A stretch of DNA of 64,000 nucleotides, taken from positions 868,001-932,000 of the forward strand of contig NZ_AP024861.1 of NCBI RefSeq assembly GCF_024346755.1, in the 5' to 3' direction. The stretch is from Vibrio aerogenes (GTDB lineage: Bacteria; Pseudomonadota; Gammaproteobacteria; Enterobacterales; Vibrionaceae). The translations under genes were made by a program, and so were the position numbers. Position 1 is the stretch's first letter. Every line of letters starts with the position of its first letter. The notes under the pieces are model-generated. The model worked only from the letters and a program-made list of their open reading frames with translations. It did no database searches and had not been told where the DNA came from. Shown here piece by piece: positions 1 to 9,654 of the stretch.

Positions 1-733
1 TTTTCAGATAAAAGTCTTTGGTCAGAAGAACAAAATCATCACTGTAGTGCTGATTATCGCGGATGATCAGTGTTGTTTTTTCACATGAGCTGACAGGTGC
101 CGGACTGAATTCCATTAAAAGGCGGTGACAGGGTTTATGAATCGTGGGTTGAACGGCACAATACCGGGACAGAGACCACCCGCAATTCAGCGCAGTTTGA
201 ATGAATAATTCCCCTTCATTTACCGGCAGAATAAAACTGGCCTTTCCGGATGAAGTCAGCAGAGTATGGCAGACCTGCAGTAATTGCTGATGAGATAAGT
301 CTATCGTGTGGCGGGCTGTTGCTCTTGAGGAAACCGAAGCCGTTTGCCCGCTGTTAAAGTAAGGTGGATTGCAGATGATGGCATCAAATTTGTGGCTTGT
401 CTGGCAGGTCAGTACATCCTGATGTTTGATCTGAATCCTTGCTTGCCAGGGTGACTGCTGAAAGTTCATCGTGGCAGATTGTATTGCCTCGCTGTCAATA
501 TCGATCGCGGTTATTTCTGCCTCAGAAAATCGCTGAGCACACATCAATGCCAGTATGCCCGTCCCTGTTCCTATATCCAGAATTTGTGGCGGAATCGCGG
601 GGTTCAGAGATGAAGGCTTCCGGCTCCATGCGCCAAGAATGACACTATCTGTACTGACCGGCATTCCGCAATTTCCTGTGGTGAGTGAAAATTGTTTGAA
701 AGAGAAAGTCTTCAGTTTGTTTTGTTTATTCAT
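1..733 (-). CDS. trmN: tRNA1(Val) (adenine-37-N6)-methyltransferase, partial
   Basis: SAM-dependent methyltransferase that makes m6A37 in tRNA-Val1 (YfiC/TrmN6 family). Translating the minus strand from the ATG at 733 gives 244 uninterrupted residues that run off the left edge, so the C-terminal end is missing. Motif I (DIGTGTG) is at about residues 53-59 and the adenine N6-methylase signature NPPY at 122-125. The family is about 240-250 residues, so only a few residues should be lost. It is divergent from brnQ with an AT-rich gap of about 280 bp between them. Confidence 0.9.
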   Translation of the reverse strand, partial: MNKQNKLKTFSFKQFSLTTGNCGMPVSTDSVILGAWSRKPSSLNPAIPPQILDIGTGTGILALMCAQRFSEAEITAIDIDSEAIQSATMNFQQSPWQARIQIKHQDVLTCQTSHKFDAIICNPPYFNSGQTASVSSRATARHTIDLSHQQLLQVCHTLLTSSGKASFILPVNEGELFIQTALNCGWSLSRYCAVQPTIHKPCHRLLMEFSPAPVSSCEKTTLIIRDNQHYSDDFVLLTKDFYLK

Positions 734-1017
734 AACAACCATGCCCTGTTCAACCGGGGCAGATTGAACCATATGATCTCGTCAGAGTAAAAGAAAAACA
801 GGTAAAAAAAACGTGTATAAAGTGATAGTTGTGTTTGTTTATTTTTGATCTTATGTTGGTTTTTTGTTCTAGTAAAAATGATTTTACATAATCTTTTTGA
901 CTATTTTTGCTTGGTTTATTGATTATTTTATGCTGTTTCTTCATGATCGTCCTCTTCACCGGGAGATTATCTTCCGGGAACAAACACAACATGCAAAATA
1001 ATGATTAAGGGCGTTCT
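734..1017. other. AT-rich divergent intergenic region trmN/brnQ
   Basis: About 284 bp between divergent starts, very AT-rich with several T runs. It must hold the promoters of both genes. An imperfect hairpin (CCGGGAGAT / ATCTTCCGGG) lies about 40 bp before the brnQ start. The only ORF here (minus strand, about 80 codons) is lysine-rich low-complexity translation of AT-rich DNA and I do not consider it a gene. No operator recognised. Confidence 0.5.
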
Positions 1018-2340
1018 GTGAAACAGACATTAAAACTATCCGATATTATTGCGGTCGGCTTCATGCTGTTCGCTTTCTTTCTGGGTGCCGGGAATATTAT
1101 TTTTCCACCTTTGGCCGGACAACTTGCCGGAGAGCATGTTCTTCCGGCGATGGGCGGTTTTCTCCTGACTGCTGTCGGGCTTCCTCTGGTTTCAATTATC
1201 GCGGTTGCTTTGGCGGGTGGAACATGGGAACACCTGACAAAAGATTTACCCGCTAAACTGGCAACATTGATGGCGACACTGATCTTTATTGTGATCGGTC
1301 CTATGTTTGCAACTCCCAGAACCGGGCTGGTTGCATTCGAGATGGCTGTAAAGCCTTTGTTAGAACAACCGGGGGCATGGTCTCTGGGTTTGTTTTCTGT
1401 TTTATTTTTTATTGTTGCTGCACTTTTTTCCTGGTTTCAGGGGCGTTTAATTGACTATATTGGCAAGTTCCTTACCCCTATTTTGTTTCTCGGGTTAATT
1501 ATTGTGGCAATTGGTGTTTTTGTGAATCCTCAGGGAGAGATTCTTGCAGCAAAAGATGCGTACGTATCTCAGCCAATGATTAAAGGTTTTCTCGAAGGTT
1601 ACAACACGATGGATACCTTTGCGGCATTAATGTTCGGCATGTTAATGGTCGATGCTTTGAAGGGAAAAGGCATTACAGAAGCCAAAGCCACGACAAGATA
1701 TTTAATTCTTGCAGCCTGTATTGCAGCGGCTGGTCTGGCATTTGTTTACATTTCGCTTTTTTATCTGGGAGCAACCAGCCTGACTATTGCGGAAAGCGCA
1801 AATAATGGTGGTGTTATTCTGAGTCTGTACGTTCAGGCACTGTTTGGTCCTTCAGGTCAGACTGTGCTGTCTGTGATTGTCCTGCTGGCTTGTCTGACCA
1901 CAGCGATTGGATTAATTTCTTCCTGCTCTGATTATTTCAGCTCACTGACGCGTTTCAGCTACAGGACCTGGGTTGTGATTAATGGTGTGACCTGTGCGGT
2001 CATTGCGAATGTCGGGCTGAAACAGCTAATCGCATTATCTATACCTGTTTTATATGCGTTATATCCGGTTGCTATTGCGCTGGTCATGTTGACATTCCTG
2101 CGTTCCCGTTTACCTAATACCCGTGTTGCTTTTCGGGTTGTTTTAGCTGTTTCGTTTTTATTTGCTCTGATTGATGCTGTAAAAGCGACGGGTATGGACG
2201 TCTCGGCATTTAATATTCTGCCACTTTTTGACATGGGGATGGGATGGTTAGCCCCGACGGGTGCCGCTCTGCTGATGATGTTTTTTCTGCCGAAAACCCG
2301 GCAGGAGGTTACTTTGCGTGAGGTGACAGGAAACTCGTGA
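1018..2340 (+). CDS. brnQ: branched-chain amino acid:cation symporter BrnQ (LIVCS family)
   Basis: Inner-membrane sodium- or proton-coupled uptake of leucine, isoleucine and valine. The 440-residue product is close to the usual 439, hydrophobic throughout with about 12 membrane segments. It has the family N-terminus: after a short cytoplasmic leader comes a glycine-rich FFLGAGNIIFPP stretch at about residues 20-31. The start is GTG, with AAGG seven bases upstream; no better ATG is in frame. It appears monocistronic. An inverted repeat without a T-run lies just after the stop. Confidence 0.95.
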   Translation: MKQTLKLSDIIAVGFMLFAFFLGAGNIIFPPLAGQLAGEHVLPAMGGFLLTAVGLPLVSIIAVALAGGTWEHLTKDLPAKLATLMATLIFIVIGPMFATPRTGLVAFEMAVKPLLEQPGAWSLGLFSVLFFIVAALFSWFQGRLIDYIGKFLTPILFLGLIIVAIGVFVNPQGEILAAKDAYVSQPMIKGFLEGYNTMDTFAALMFGMLMVDALKGKGITEAKATTRYLILAACIAAAGLAFVYISLFYLGATSLTIAESANNGGVILSLYVQALFGPSGQTVLSVIVLLACLTTAIGLISSCSDYFSSLTRFSYRTWVVINGVTCAVIANVGLKQLIALSIPVLYALYPVAIALVMLTFLRSRLPNTRVAFRVVLAVSFLFALIDAVKATGMDVSAFNILPLFDMGMGWLAPTGAALLMMFFLPKTRQEVTLREVTGNS

Positions 2341-2362
2341 TTTTCTGATTTGCTATAGTCCG

Positions 2363-2394
2363 GCTCCCTGTTGTTTTATTTTCAGGCAGGGAGC
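2363..2394 (+). terminator. inverted repeat after brnQ
   Basis: An 8-bp perfect stem, GCTCCCTG (2363-2370) with CAGGGAGC (2387-2394), closes a 16-nt loop 23 bp after the brnQ stop. There is no T-run, so it may be a weak terminator or a 3'-end stabilising hairpin rather than a strong intrinsic terminator. Confidence 0.4.
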
Positions 2395-2496
2395 TGATAT
2401 CAAAGTGAAGTTGTTTCTATTTTTTCCTGTATATTCCTTATCTTTTTCAGTAGAATTCTGCGGTTAAATTCTAAGCGATAAAATTATTGAGCAATC

Positions 2497-3595
2497 ATGT
2501 TTGAAATCAATCCTATAAAAAATCGTCTTCAGGATGTGTCTGAGCGCACAGATATCCTGAGGGGGTATCTTTGACTATGATGCTAAGAAAGAGCGTCTTG
2601 AAGAAGTCAATGCAGAGTTAGAACAACCTGATGTCTGGAATGAGCCTGAACGCGCTCAGGCATTGGGACGTGAAAGAGCTTCTCTGGAAGCTGTCGTAGA
2701 AACAATTCAGCAGCTTGATCAGGGTGTTGATGATGTTGAAGGTTTGCTGGAACTGGCTGTTGAAGCTGAAGATCAGGAAACATTTGACGAGATTTCACCT
2801 GAACTGGATGAGCTGGAAGCAAAACTGGAAAAACTTGAGTTCCGGCGAATGTTTTCGGGTGACCATGATGGATCAGACTGCTATATTGATTTGCAGGCAG
2901 GCTCCGGAGGAACAGAAGCTCAGGACTGGACTTCAATGCTGCTGCGTATGTATTTACGCTGGGCGGAGTCAAAAGGTTTTAAAACCGAAGTTATTGAAGT
3001 TTCTGAAGGTGAAGTCGCAGGCTTAAAGTCCGTGACCGTAAGGGTTTCGGGTGAATATGCATATGGATGGTTGCGTACTGAAACGGGTGTTCACCGCCTT
3101 GTCCGTAAATCTCCTTTTGACTCAGGTGGCCGGCGTCATACATCATTTGCATCCGCATTTATTTACCCTGAAGTGGATGAAAATATTGCGATCGATGTCA
3201 ACCCCGCAGATTTAAGAATCGATGTATACCGGGCGTCCGGAGCTGGTGGCCAGCACGTGAACACAACTGAATCTGCTGTCCGGATTACGCACTTACCTAC
3301 CAATACAGTTGTTCAGTGTCAGACAGATCGTTCTCAGCATAAGAATAAAGATCAGGCAATGAAACAGCTGCGTGCAAAATTATTTGAGCTTGAACTGCAG
3401 AAACAAAATGCAGAAAAGCAAGCGAATGAAGATGCCAAATCTGATATTGGCTGGGGCAGTCAAATCCGTTCCTATGTGCTGGATGACTCTCGAATTAAGG
3501 ATTTAAGAACCGGAATTGAAAACCGGAATACTCAGGCAGTCCTTGATGGTGATTTGGATAAATTTATAGAAGCTAGTCTGAAATCGGGTCTTTAG
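2497..3595 (+). CDS. prfB: peptide chain release factor 2 (programmed +1 frameshift)
   Basis: RF2 recognises UGA and UAA and triggers peptide release in the ribosome. Frame 1 starts at ATG 2497, reads 25 codons and meets TGA at 2572-2574 inside the classic sequence AGGGGG-TAT-CTT-TGA-C. Slippage by +1 at CTT continues in the frame beginning at 2573 and gives 365 residues, the E. coli length. The anticodon-like SPF tripeptide falls at 205-207 and the catalytic GGQ at 250-252, the exact E. coli positions. The Shine-Dalgarno-like AGGGGG before CTT stimulates slippage; low RF2 raises frameshifting, so the gene autoregulates. lysS follows 32 bp later, as an operon. Confidence 0.97.
2561..2575 (+). 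promoter_or_regulatory. prfB: RF2 programmed +1 frameshift site
   Basis: Internal SD-like purine run followed by TAT CTT TGA C. The in-frame TGA (2572-2574) is the 26th codon. This is the standard autoregulatory site of gammaproteobacterial prfB. Everything before it encodes the 25-residue N-terminus. Confidence 0.96.
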
Positions 3596-3627
3596 CTTTT
3601 TACCGAAATATACAGGATTAAACCCAC

Positions 3628-5145
3628 ATGACTGATGTGATTCAAAACGACAACATTCAAGAAGAAAATAAGCTTGTTGCGGAACGTCGTAGTAAGCTGG
3701 AACATATTCGGAAAAGTTGTAAATCGAACGGACACCCAAATGATTTTCGCCGGGACAGCCTGGCTGGAGATTTGCAGAAAGACTTCGGTGAAAAGACAAA
3801 AGAAGAGCTGGAAGAACTCAACCATATTGTTGCTGTTGCTGGCCGGGTAATGGCAAAACGTGGTCCTTTTTTAGTGATTCAGGAAACCTCAGGGCGTATA
3901 CAGGCGTATGCGACTAAAGATGTCCAAAAAGAGCTGAAAGCCAAATATCAGGGGCTGGATATTGGTGACATCATTGGCGTGAAAGGTGCATTGCACAAAT
4001 CGGGTAAGGGTGATCTTTACGTTAACATGGAATCGTATGAGTTGTTGACGAAAGCATTACGTCCGCTACCGGAAAAATTCCATGGGTTAACGGATCAGGA
4101 ACTGCGTTATCGTCAGCGTTATGTTGATCTGATTGTGAACGAAGATTCGCGTCAGGCATTTATTATCCGCTCGAAACTGATTACTGCGATTCGTGGTTTT
4201 ATGGCTTCCAAAAACTATCTTGAAGTTGAAACCCCAATGATGCAAACCATCCCTGGTGGTGCGGCTGCCCGTCCGTTCATCACCCATCATAACGCTTTAG
4301 ATATTGATATGTATCTGCGTATTGCACCAGAGTTATATCTGAAACGTTTGGTCGTTGGTGGTTTTGAACGGGTATTTGAAATTAACCGTAACTTCCGCAA
4401 TGAAGGGTTGTCTTTACGGCATAACCCTGAATTTACGATGATGGAATTTTATCAGGCTTACTCTGACTATCATGATCTGATGGACTTGACTGAGGAAATG
4501 TTAAGTCAGGTTGCTCAGGAAGTGATGGGAGCCACGACGGTTCCTTATGGCGATGAGACCGTTGATTTTGGCGGTCGATATGCCCGAATGACCATGTTGG
4601 AAGCAATCCAGCACTATAATCCGGATCATCAGGATATTCAGAGTCTGGATAATGATAAAATTCAGGATCGTGAATTGATGATTTCTATTGCTAAGTCTCT
4701 TCATATTGAAGTTGAATCATTCTGGACTTGTGGCCAGTTACTGGAAGAGATCTTTGGTGAAACCGCAGAGCCTCAGTTGATTCAGCCAACATTTATAACA
4801 GGTTATCCTGCTGATATTTCTCCACTGGCCCGACGCAATGATGATAATCCATTTATTACTGACCGGTTTGAATTCTTTATTGGTGGCCGGGAAGTTGCGA
4901 ATGGCTTCTCTGAGCTGAATGATGCTGAAGATCAGGAGTCTCGTTTTAAAGCGCAAGTGGCAGCAAAAGATGCCGGTGACGATGAAGCAATGTTTTATGA
5001 CGGGGATTATATCCGGGCTCTGGAGCACGGACTGCCACCGACAGCAGGGCAGGGTATTGGAATCGATCGTCTGGCGATGTTATTTACCAATGCGCATTCA
5101 ATACGCGATGTGATTCTTTTCCCGGCGATGAGACCTCAGCAATAA
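3628..5145 (+). CDS. lysS: lysyl-tRNA synthetase, class II
   Basis: Charges tRNA-Lys with lysine in the cytoplasm. The 505-residue length equals the E. coli enzyme. An N-terminal OB-fold anticodon-binding domain (about 60-180) is followed by the class II catalytic core: motif 2 around [11 protein letters not shown] (about 250) and motif 3 [10 protein letters not shown] near the C-terminus (about 475). It is co-oriented with prfB 32 bp upstream, the usual arrangement, and ends in a strong intrinsic terminator. Confidence 0.97.
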   Translation: MTDVIQNDNIQEENKLVAERRSKLEHIRKSCKSNGHPNDFRRDSLAGDLQKDFGEKTKEELEELNHIVAVAGRVMAKRGPFLVIQETSGRIQAYATKDVQKELKAKYQGLDIGDIIGVKGALHKSGKGDLYVNMESYELLTKALRPLPEKFHGLTDQELRYRQRYVDLIVNEDSRQAFIIRSKLITAIRGFMASKNYLEVETPMMQTIPGGAAARPFITHHNALDIDMYLRIAPELYLKRLVVGGFERVFEINRNFRNEGLSLRHNPEFTMMEFYQAYSDYHDLMDLTEEMLSQVAQEVMGATTVPYGDETVDFGGRYARMTMLEAIQHYNPDHQDIQSLDNDKIQDRELMISIAKSLHIEVESFWTCGQLLEEIFGETAEPQLIQPTFITGYPADISPLARRNDDNPFITDRFEFFIGGREVANGFSELNDAEDQESRFKAQVAAKDAGDDEAMFYDGDYIRALEHGLPPTAGQGIGIDRLAMLFTNAHSIRDVILFPAMRPQQ

Positions 5146-5169
5146 TTGATTCTTGTCGACCATATTTGT

Positions 5170-5202
5170 AAAAAGCCTTTCCTTTCGGGAAAGGCTTTTT
5201 TT
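5170..5202 (+). terminator. Rho-independent terminator of prfB-lysS
   Basis: Perfect stem AAAGCCTTTCC / GGAAAGGCTTT around a 4-nt loop, followed by a run of T. It starts 24 bp after the lysS stop. Confidence 0.92.
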
Positions 5203-5451
5203 ATGGATGATACTTTATGGGCAAAACTGACAATCAGCAAAGAATGACTTGTGATATTCGGTATATTTGGGATTTAAATGATTTTCCTGATACCAATGCT
5301 ATCCTCTTTATAGCAATGTATTTGAGGGTCTCATTAATAAGACTATTGCTTTTTAATGAATGATTTAGCTAGCACAACGCTTAATAATCAATAATATAGA
5401 AGCAAAATCATTAAATAATGACACGAATTTAGTCAATGATAAGGAATATTC
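5203..5451. other. vpsR upstream region
   Basis: About 250 bp, AT-rich, between the lysS terminator and vpsR. The vpsR start has an AAGGA Shine-Dalgarno. I see no gene and no recognisable operator. Confidence 0.5.
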
Positions 5452-6791
5452 ATGGGTAATCAGTTCCGGATGGACTCTGTTCCGGGTTCTCTTATCGTAG
5501 TTGGTGGTACTTATGAACCATGGCTATCAGTTTTAGAACAAGTTGGATGGTGCTGCTCTCAGGTCGGTGATTTAAGAAAAGCTGATATGTTATTCAGAGA
5601 AACAGGGCCGTGTATTGGTATTGTTGATTTAAGTCATGATGAATTCAGTTTGAATGGCATTGCTAATCTGGTGAGTTCCCATCGCCAGGTTCGCTGGCTG
5701 GCATTTATCAGAGAGTCTCAACTGGGCTCTGATACAATTTGCCAGTTTATTGTTAATTTCTGCATTGATTTTTTTACTTCGCCAATACCCGATACTCAGT
5801 TGCTTAGTACGATTGGTCATCAGCTGGGTATGTTAAAGCTGGAGAAAAAAGTTTGGCCTCAATACGGTAATTATGGTGATTTAGGATTATCCGGTGAATC
5901 TCTGGTAATGAAGCGCCTCAGAGATCAAATAAAGCGTATTGCACCAACAGATGTCAATATATTTATTTGTGGTGAAAGTGGTTCCGGAAAAGAACAGGTA
6001 GCCAAAGCTATTCATTATGTCTCCTCCCGTTCTCAAAAACCTTTTATCACAGTGAATTGTAGTGCGATGTCTGAGAAACGGTTTGAAATGGAAGTTTTCG
6101 GAATTGGGGTTGAGAAGCCAGAGACCCTGACATTGCTGGAGCAAGCTGAGGGCGGCACTGTTTTTTTAAGGAGATATTATCCATTCCTGAAAGGCAGCAG
6201 CTGAATTTATTACGCTTTTTTCAGGAAGGAACGATTGAGACTGTAAAAGGGGTCATTAAGCTTGATATCCGTATTGTGACTTCAAATACGACAGATATAG
6301 ACAGGGCAACTGCAGAAAATAATTTCAGCGAGGACTTATATCATAATATCAATGTATTAAGAGTAAATGTCCCCAGTCTGAGAGAAAGAAGTACAGATAT
6401 TCCCTTGATTGCCCGTTATTACTTGCAGCAGTTTTCCAAAGAATATAATGCTCAGGCCAGAGGATTTACCGATGAAGCCCTGGATAAGCTATCCCAGTAT
6501 CGTTGGCCCGGGAACATTCGTGAATTAATCAATCAGATTAAACGGATGGTATTAATGTCGGATGATGTGATGTTGACCGGGAATGATTTAGATTTGCCTG
6601 AATATTGTGATGAAAAGTTAAGCTTGAAGGTAATAAGGGAGCGTTCTGAAAAGGATGCGTTAGTTGCTGCGCTGGATTCTAATCAGGGGCAGATTACGTT
6701 GGCAGCAAAAGAACTGGAAATATCAAGAGCGACAATTTATCGTTTATTAAATAAATATCATTTAATTTCTGATGAAGAAGTGAATTCCTGA
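5452..6791 (+). pseudogene. vpsR: VpsR, c-di-GMP-responsive biofilm regulator, split by a -1 frame change
   Basis: Orthologue of V. cholerae VpsR, the NtrC-like master activator of exopolysaccharide and biofilm genes. The first frame (5452-6204) carries an atypical receiver domain (about 1-120) and the start of an AAA+ domain with Walker A GESGSGKE at 174-181. It ends early after GGTVFL. The rest (helix after Walker B, sensor regions, C-terminal Fis-type HTH with SRATIYRLLNKY) continues in the -1 frame and stops at 6791. Joined at the T-run 6161-6167 the product is 446 residues, against about 444 in V. cholerae. The sigma-54 contact motif GAFTGA is absent, as in VpsR. It is a lost T, a sequencing error, or real recoding; position between lysS and tas matches V. 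cholerae. Confidence 0.85.
6161..6227 (+). promoter_or_regulatory. candidate -1 slippery heptamer plus downstream stem in vpsR
   Basis: The zero frame reads GTT TTT TTA, so positions 6162-6168 form T-TTT-TTA, a canonical X-XXY-YYZ slippery heptamer in the correct phase. A -1 slip yields FLKEIL, which restores the family-conserved reading. Sixteen to seventeen bases downstream a 9-bp perfect stem TTCCTGAAA (6184-6192) / TTTCAGGAA (6219-6227) could stimulate slippage. No experiment supports it; loss of one T from a homopolymer explains the same facts. Confidence 0.35.
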
Positions 6792-7101
6792 GCTTGAATA
6801 AGCCAGATTTGATGAGTAGAAGTCACTCATCCTGAATGTTCATTCGGGAATGTTGGGCTGCTATTTTTACCAATAAATTTTTTATATGCTTCGATGGAAT
6901 GATATTTTTCAATGTCTGAAAATATAGATTGAATGTTTTAATGTTGATATAAAAATCAAGATTAGTAAGTATGAAATATTGTTTTTCACAGGAGTTATTG
7001 TTTTTAGTTGATTTTTTATCTGTCCTTTATAGAATAACGTCGTGGCTCAGGTCACAATTCTTTTCTAACCCAATTAATAGATCGATTCAGGAGGCGCATA
7101 G
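6792..7101. other. intergenic region after vpsR
   Basis: About 310 bp with low GC. A 7-bp perfect hairpin GATGAGT / ACTCATC (about 6812-6832) lies shortly after the vpsR stop, without a T-run. The end of the stretch leads into the ribosome-binding site of a possible 27-codon ORF. Nothing else recognised. Confidence 0.45.
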
Positions 7102-7185
7102 ATGAATAATTTCGTATTTTCAGTGTATGCGTATGCCGGAATGGGACATGGTGTCCCCACTCAGGATAAATCTGTCTTGAATTGA
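7102..7185 (+). CDS. possible small protein, 27 residues
   Basis: ATG preceded by a near-perfect Shine-Dalgarno AGGAGG at an 8-base spacing; 27 codons ending in TGA. The product begins MNNFVFSVYAYAGMGHG and has no recognisable domain. The unusually good ribosome-binding site in an otherwise empty AT-rich region, and a co-oriented small gene about 115 bp downstream, are the only support. It could be a small regulatory or leader peptide, or chance. Confidence 0.35.
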   Translation: MNNFVFSVYAYAGMGHGVPTQDKSVLN

Positions 7186-7301
7186 TCTGCGTCTGTTTAT
7201 TAGGCTGCAGAGCATGGCAGCTTAATAAAAAGTGACTTTCTATTCATTCTGATATTAAGTATTGCCATGTTCTCTCTGTTTGAAATTATCAGGAGAAACA
7301 T

Positions 7302-7553
7302 ATGAGTAATTCTGTCTATCTATCAATCGCTATTTTATTTATCCGTGCTGACTTACGTCGTGAAAAGCGCTTAATCAAGAAGAAGCAACATCAGGTGTTA
7401 CAGGATATTCCCTGGAATAATACTCACTTATTACGTGATATAGGTATGGACCAGCCTGTGACAGAGTCAGGTAAATCCCGCACTTTTGATGAAATTGTAT
7501 CATTGCGTATGCGTAGTATTTGCCGGCTTATTGCCTTGAAAATACCGACGTAA
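7302..7553 (+). CDS. small DUF1127-like protein
   Basis: An 83-residue product with a good SD (CAGGAG) before the ATG. A hydrophobic start is followed by a very basic segment (RREKRLIKKK). The central NTHLLRDIGM stretch at about residues 40-49 resembles the HLLRDIGL signature of DUF1127 (YjiS-like) small proteins, some of which bind RNA in alphaproteobacteria. Function here is unknown. It is isolated and ends in a pair of strong hairpins shared with the convergent tas gene. Confidence 0.6.
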   Translation: MSNSVYLSIAILFIRADLRREKRLIKKKQHQVLQDIPWNNTHLLRDIGMDQPVTESGKSRTFDEIVSLRMRSICRLIALKIPT

Positions 7554-7559
7554 TCCTGA

Positions 7560-7624
7560 GGAAGTCAGTGATGTAATATGACTGACTTCCTTATAAAAAT
7601 CAGGAGTTTTTACTCCTGATTTTT
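7560..7624. terminator. convergent terminator pair between DUF1127 gene and tas
   Basis: Two successive hairpins: GGAAGTCAGT / ACTGACTTCC (7560-7590) and AAAAATCAGGAGT / ACTCCTGATTTTT (7595-7624). The second has A and T tails on both sides and so can terminate in both directions. Confidence 0.85.
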
Positions 7625-7668
7625 CAGCTTTTCTATTTGTAACGTTTAAATTTTTGCAAAGAAGCAGC

Positions 7669-8700
7669 TTATGGACATGGGTTTGAGAAAGCTGCTGAAA
7701 TGGCATCTATCTTATTTAACAATGACTCTGACAATTCAATGTTGATACTATCGATATTTGTTTTTAATTGTTCCATTGTTGTTGCGCCTATAATTGTTGA
7801 AGCAACAAAAGGACGCTGATTGACAAAAGCAAGTGCCATTTGCGCGGGATCCAGCCCGTGCTCTCTGGCCAGATCTGTGTAGGCTCTTGTCGCTTTAATC
7901 CCCTGAGGCGTAAAGTAACGTTTATTAAATCGTTCAAATATCGTGCATCTTGCATTCTTTGGATGACCATCAAGATACTTGCCACTCAATACACCAAAGG
8001 CCATTGGCGAGTACGCCAGCAGCTTAACCCCTTCGTAGTGGGTTATTTCTGAAAGTCCAACTTCAAAACTTCGGTTCAGTAAGCTGTACGGATTTTGGAT
8101 TGTGACTATTCGGGGAAGATCATGTTTTTCTGCCAGGCGTAAATAAGTCATTAATCCCCATGGTGTTTCATTTGAAACGCCAATATAACGAACCTTTCCT
8201 GCTTTAACCAGGTCACTCATTGCTTCCAGTGACTCAATCAAAGTGACCGCTTCTTTTTCATCCGGGTAAGGATAGTTCAGTTTTCCGAAACAATTGGTTT
8301 GTCTTTGTGGCCAGTGGAGCTGATAGAGATCGACATAATCGGTTTTCAACCGGCTCAGACTGTCATCAATTGCCTGGTGTATATTCCTGTGATCCAGAGC
8401 CATCTTATCCCGGATTTCAGCACCTCGGGGACCTGCAACTTTTGTCGCCAGAATCACTTTTTCTCTTTTTCCTGATTTTTCCAGCCATTGACCGATATAA
8501 GACTCAGTCAATCCCTGAGTATCAGGTCTGGGGGGAACCGGGTATACTTCGGCAGTGTCAATAAAATTCACTCCCTGCTCTAAAGCATAATCCAGCTGAT
8601 TACATGTGTCAGAGAGCGTGTTTTGCTCTCCGAAAGTCATTGTTCCCAGACAAATTTTGCTGATTTCTAATGTCGAGTGAGGCAGTTTTGTATATTGCAT
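7669..8700 (-). CDS. tas: NADP(H)-dependent aldo-keto reductase, Tas family
   Basis: A 343-residue aldo/keto reductase (E. coli Tas is 346). The N-terminal GTMTFGEQN leads into the TIM barrel; the catalytic tetrad is visible as D-x-AEVY (Asp and Tyr about 49-53), Lys in LATKVAGP (about 87) and His in LYQLHWP (about 129). Substrate is uncertain; E. coli Tas suppresses tyrosine auxotrophy under starvation. The start ATG has an AGGAAG SD. It lies downstream of mutH on the same strand with 276 bp between, so probably has its own promoter. Confidence 0.9.
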   Translation of the reverse strand: MQYTKLPHSTLEISKICLGTMTFGEQNTLSDTCNQLDYALEQGVNFIDTAEVYPVPPRPDTQGLTESYIGQWLEKSGKREKVILATKVAGPRGAEIRDKMALDHRNIHQAIDDSLSRLKTDYVDLYQLHWPQRQTNCFGKLNYPYPDEKEAVTLIESLEAMSDLVKAGKVRYIGVSNETPWGLMTYLRLAEKHDLPRIVTIQNPYSLLNRSFEVGLSEITHYEGVKLLAYSPMAFGVLSGKYLDGHPKNARCTIFERFNKRYFTPQGIKATRAYTDLAREHGLDPAQMALAFVNQRPFVASTIIGATTMEQLKTNIDSINIELSESLLNKIDAISAAFSNPCP

Positions 8701-8976
8701 GTCACTTCCTTGATGTTGAACAAAGCTGAAAATAATTCATGAATTTGTATTTATACCTAAAACTTCAGATGCTCTGGGTATACAACATGACGGCTTCGAA
8801 ATTCATAAAAGTTGAAAACGGAATCTTCAAATAACCCGGGCATCATATTTGTGGTTATTTAAAAGATACAAAGAATCTATCTTTAAATGAAAAATAGATC
8901 TACATCTGAATGAAATGAAACGAAGTATTTTTTGAACAAGGCGATGAAAGATAAACGCTCTAAGCTAATCAAATAA

Positions 8977-9654
8977 TTAATTTTGCAGATGCAAGAAGTG
9001 TCGTTCAAGAATCTGAGCGGTAAATTGTGTACGCAGATAAAAGCCTCTGGGCTTGGTTTTAATCATTTTTCCGCTGGCGCCATAAGCATCAGTTTTTACC
9101 CGGCTGTTTGCTGCTTTAGGTCGTAACTGAAGTACCTGACCATGTTTGGCTGTAATCTGTTCAACCTGGCCAAGAACGATTAGCTCCATGAGTTCTTCCC
9201 AATCATTTTTTAATAATTGTTCTTCTTTCTGAGAAGGTGTCCAGAGGAGAGGTGTCCCGACTCTTCTGTCACGAAGCGGAATTTCTCTTTCTCCTTCAAC
9301 CGGAACCCATAAAACACAAGATAGTTTGTGTCTGACATGACTTGTTTCCCAGGATAGCCCATGAACACCAGTAAGAGGAGCAACACATACAAACGTTGTT
9401 TCAAGTGGCTGACCAGTATAACTTACGGGAATGCTTTTCAGTTCTATCCCTAAATGTTCAAAATCTTGCTGAGGTTTACTTCCGGAAGTTGCACCTAAGT
9501 GCCATTCCAGTAGTTGTCCTACCCAGCCTTTGTCTTTTTTCAGATTTTCAGGCACAGGAACATTTGCTATATCTGCAAGTTCAGCAAAACTCAGCCCGGC
9601 GATACGGTGGGCACTTTGCAATAGTTCTTCTTTAGTCTCGGGTTCTGTTCTCAC
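8977..9654 (-). CDS. mutH: DNA mismatch repair endonuclease MutH
   Basis: Nicks the unmethylated strand at hemimethylated GATC sites after activation by MutS and MutL. The 225-residue length matches the family (E. coli 229). The type II-restriction-like D...ExK active site is seen as Asp64, Glu71 and Lys73 in [11 protein letters not shown]. The C-terminal region has the conserved LRPKA and [15 protein letters not shown] segment. The GTG at 9654 is the best start by homology but its ribosome-binding site is poor. It is divergent from rppH across a long unusual gap. Confidence 0.95.
   Translation of the reverse strand: MRTEPETKEELLQSAHRIAGLSFAELADIANVPVPENLKKDKGWVGQLLEWHLGATSGSKPQQDFEHLGIELKSIPVSYTGQPLETTFVCVAPLTGVHGLSWETSHVRHKLSCVLWVPVEGEREIPLRDRRVGTPLLWTPSQKEEQLLKNDWEELMELIVLGQVEQITAKHGQVLQLRPKAANSRVKTDAYGASGKMIKTKPRGFYLRTQFTAQILERHFLHLQN

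Noticed and set aside
750..992. 80-codon minus-strand ORF before brnQ
   Set aside because: Lys/Asn-rich low-complexity product from AT-rich intergenic DNA, no SD, overlaps the divergent promoter region.
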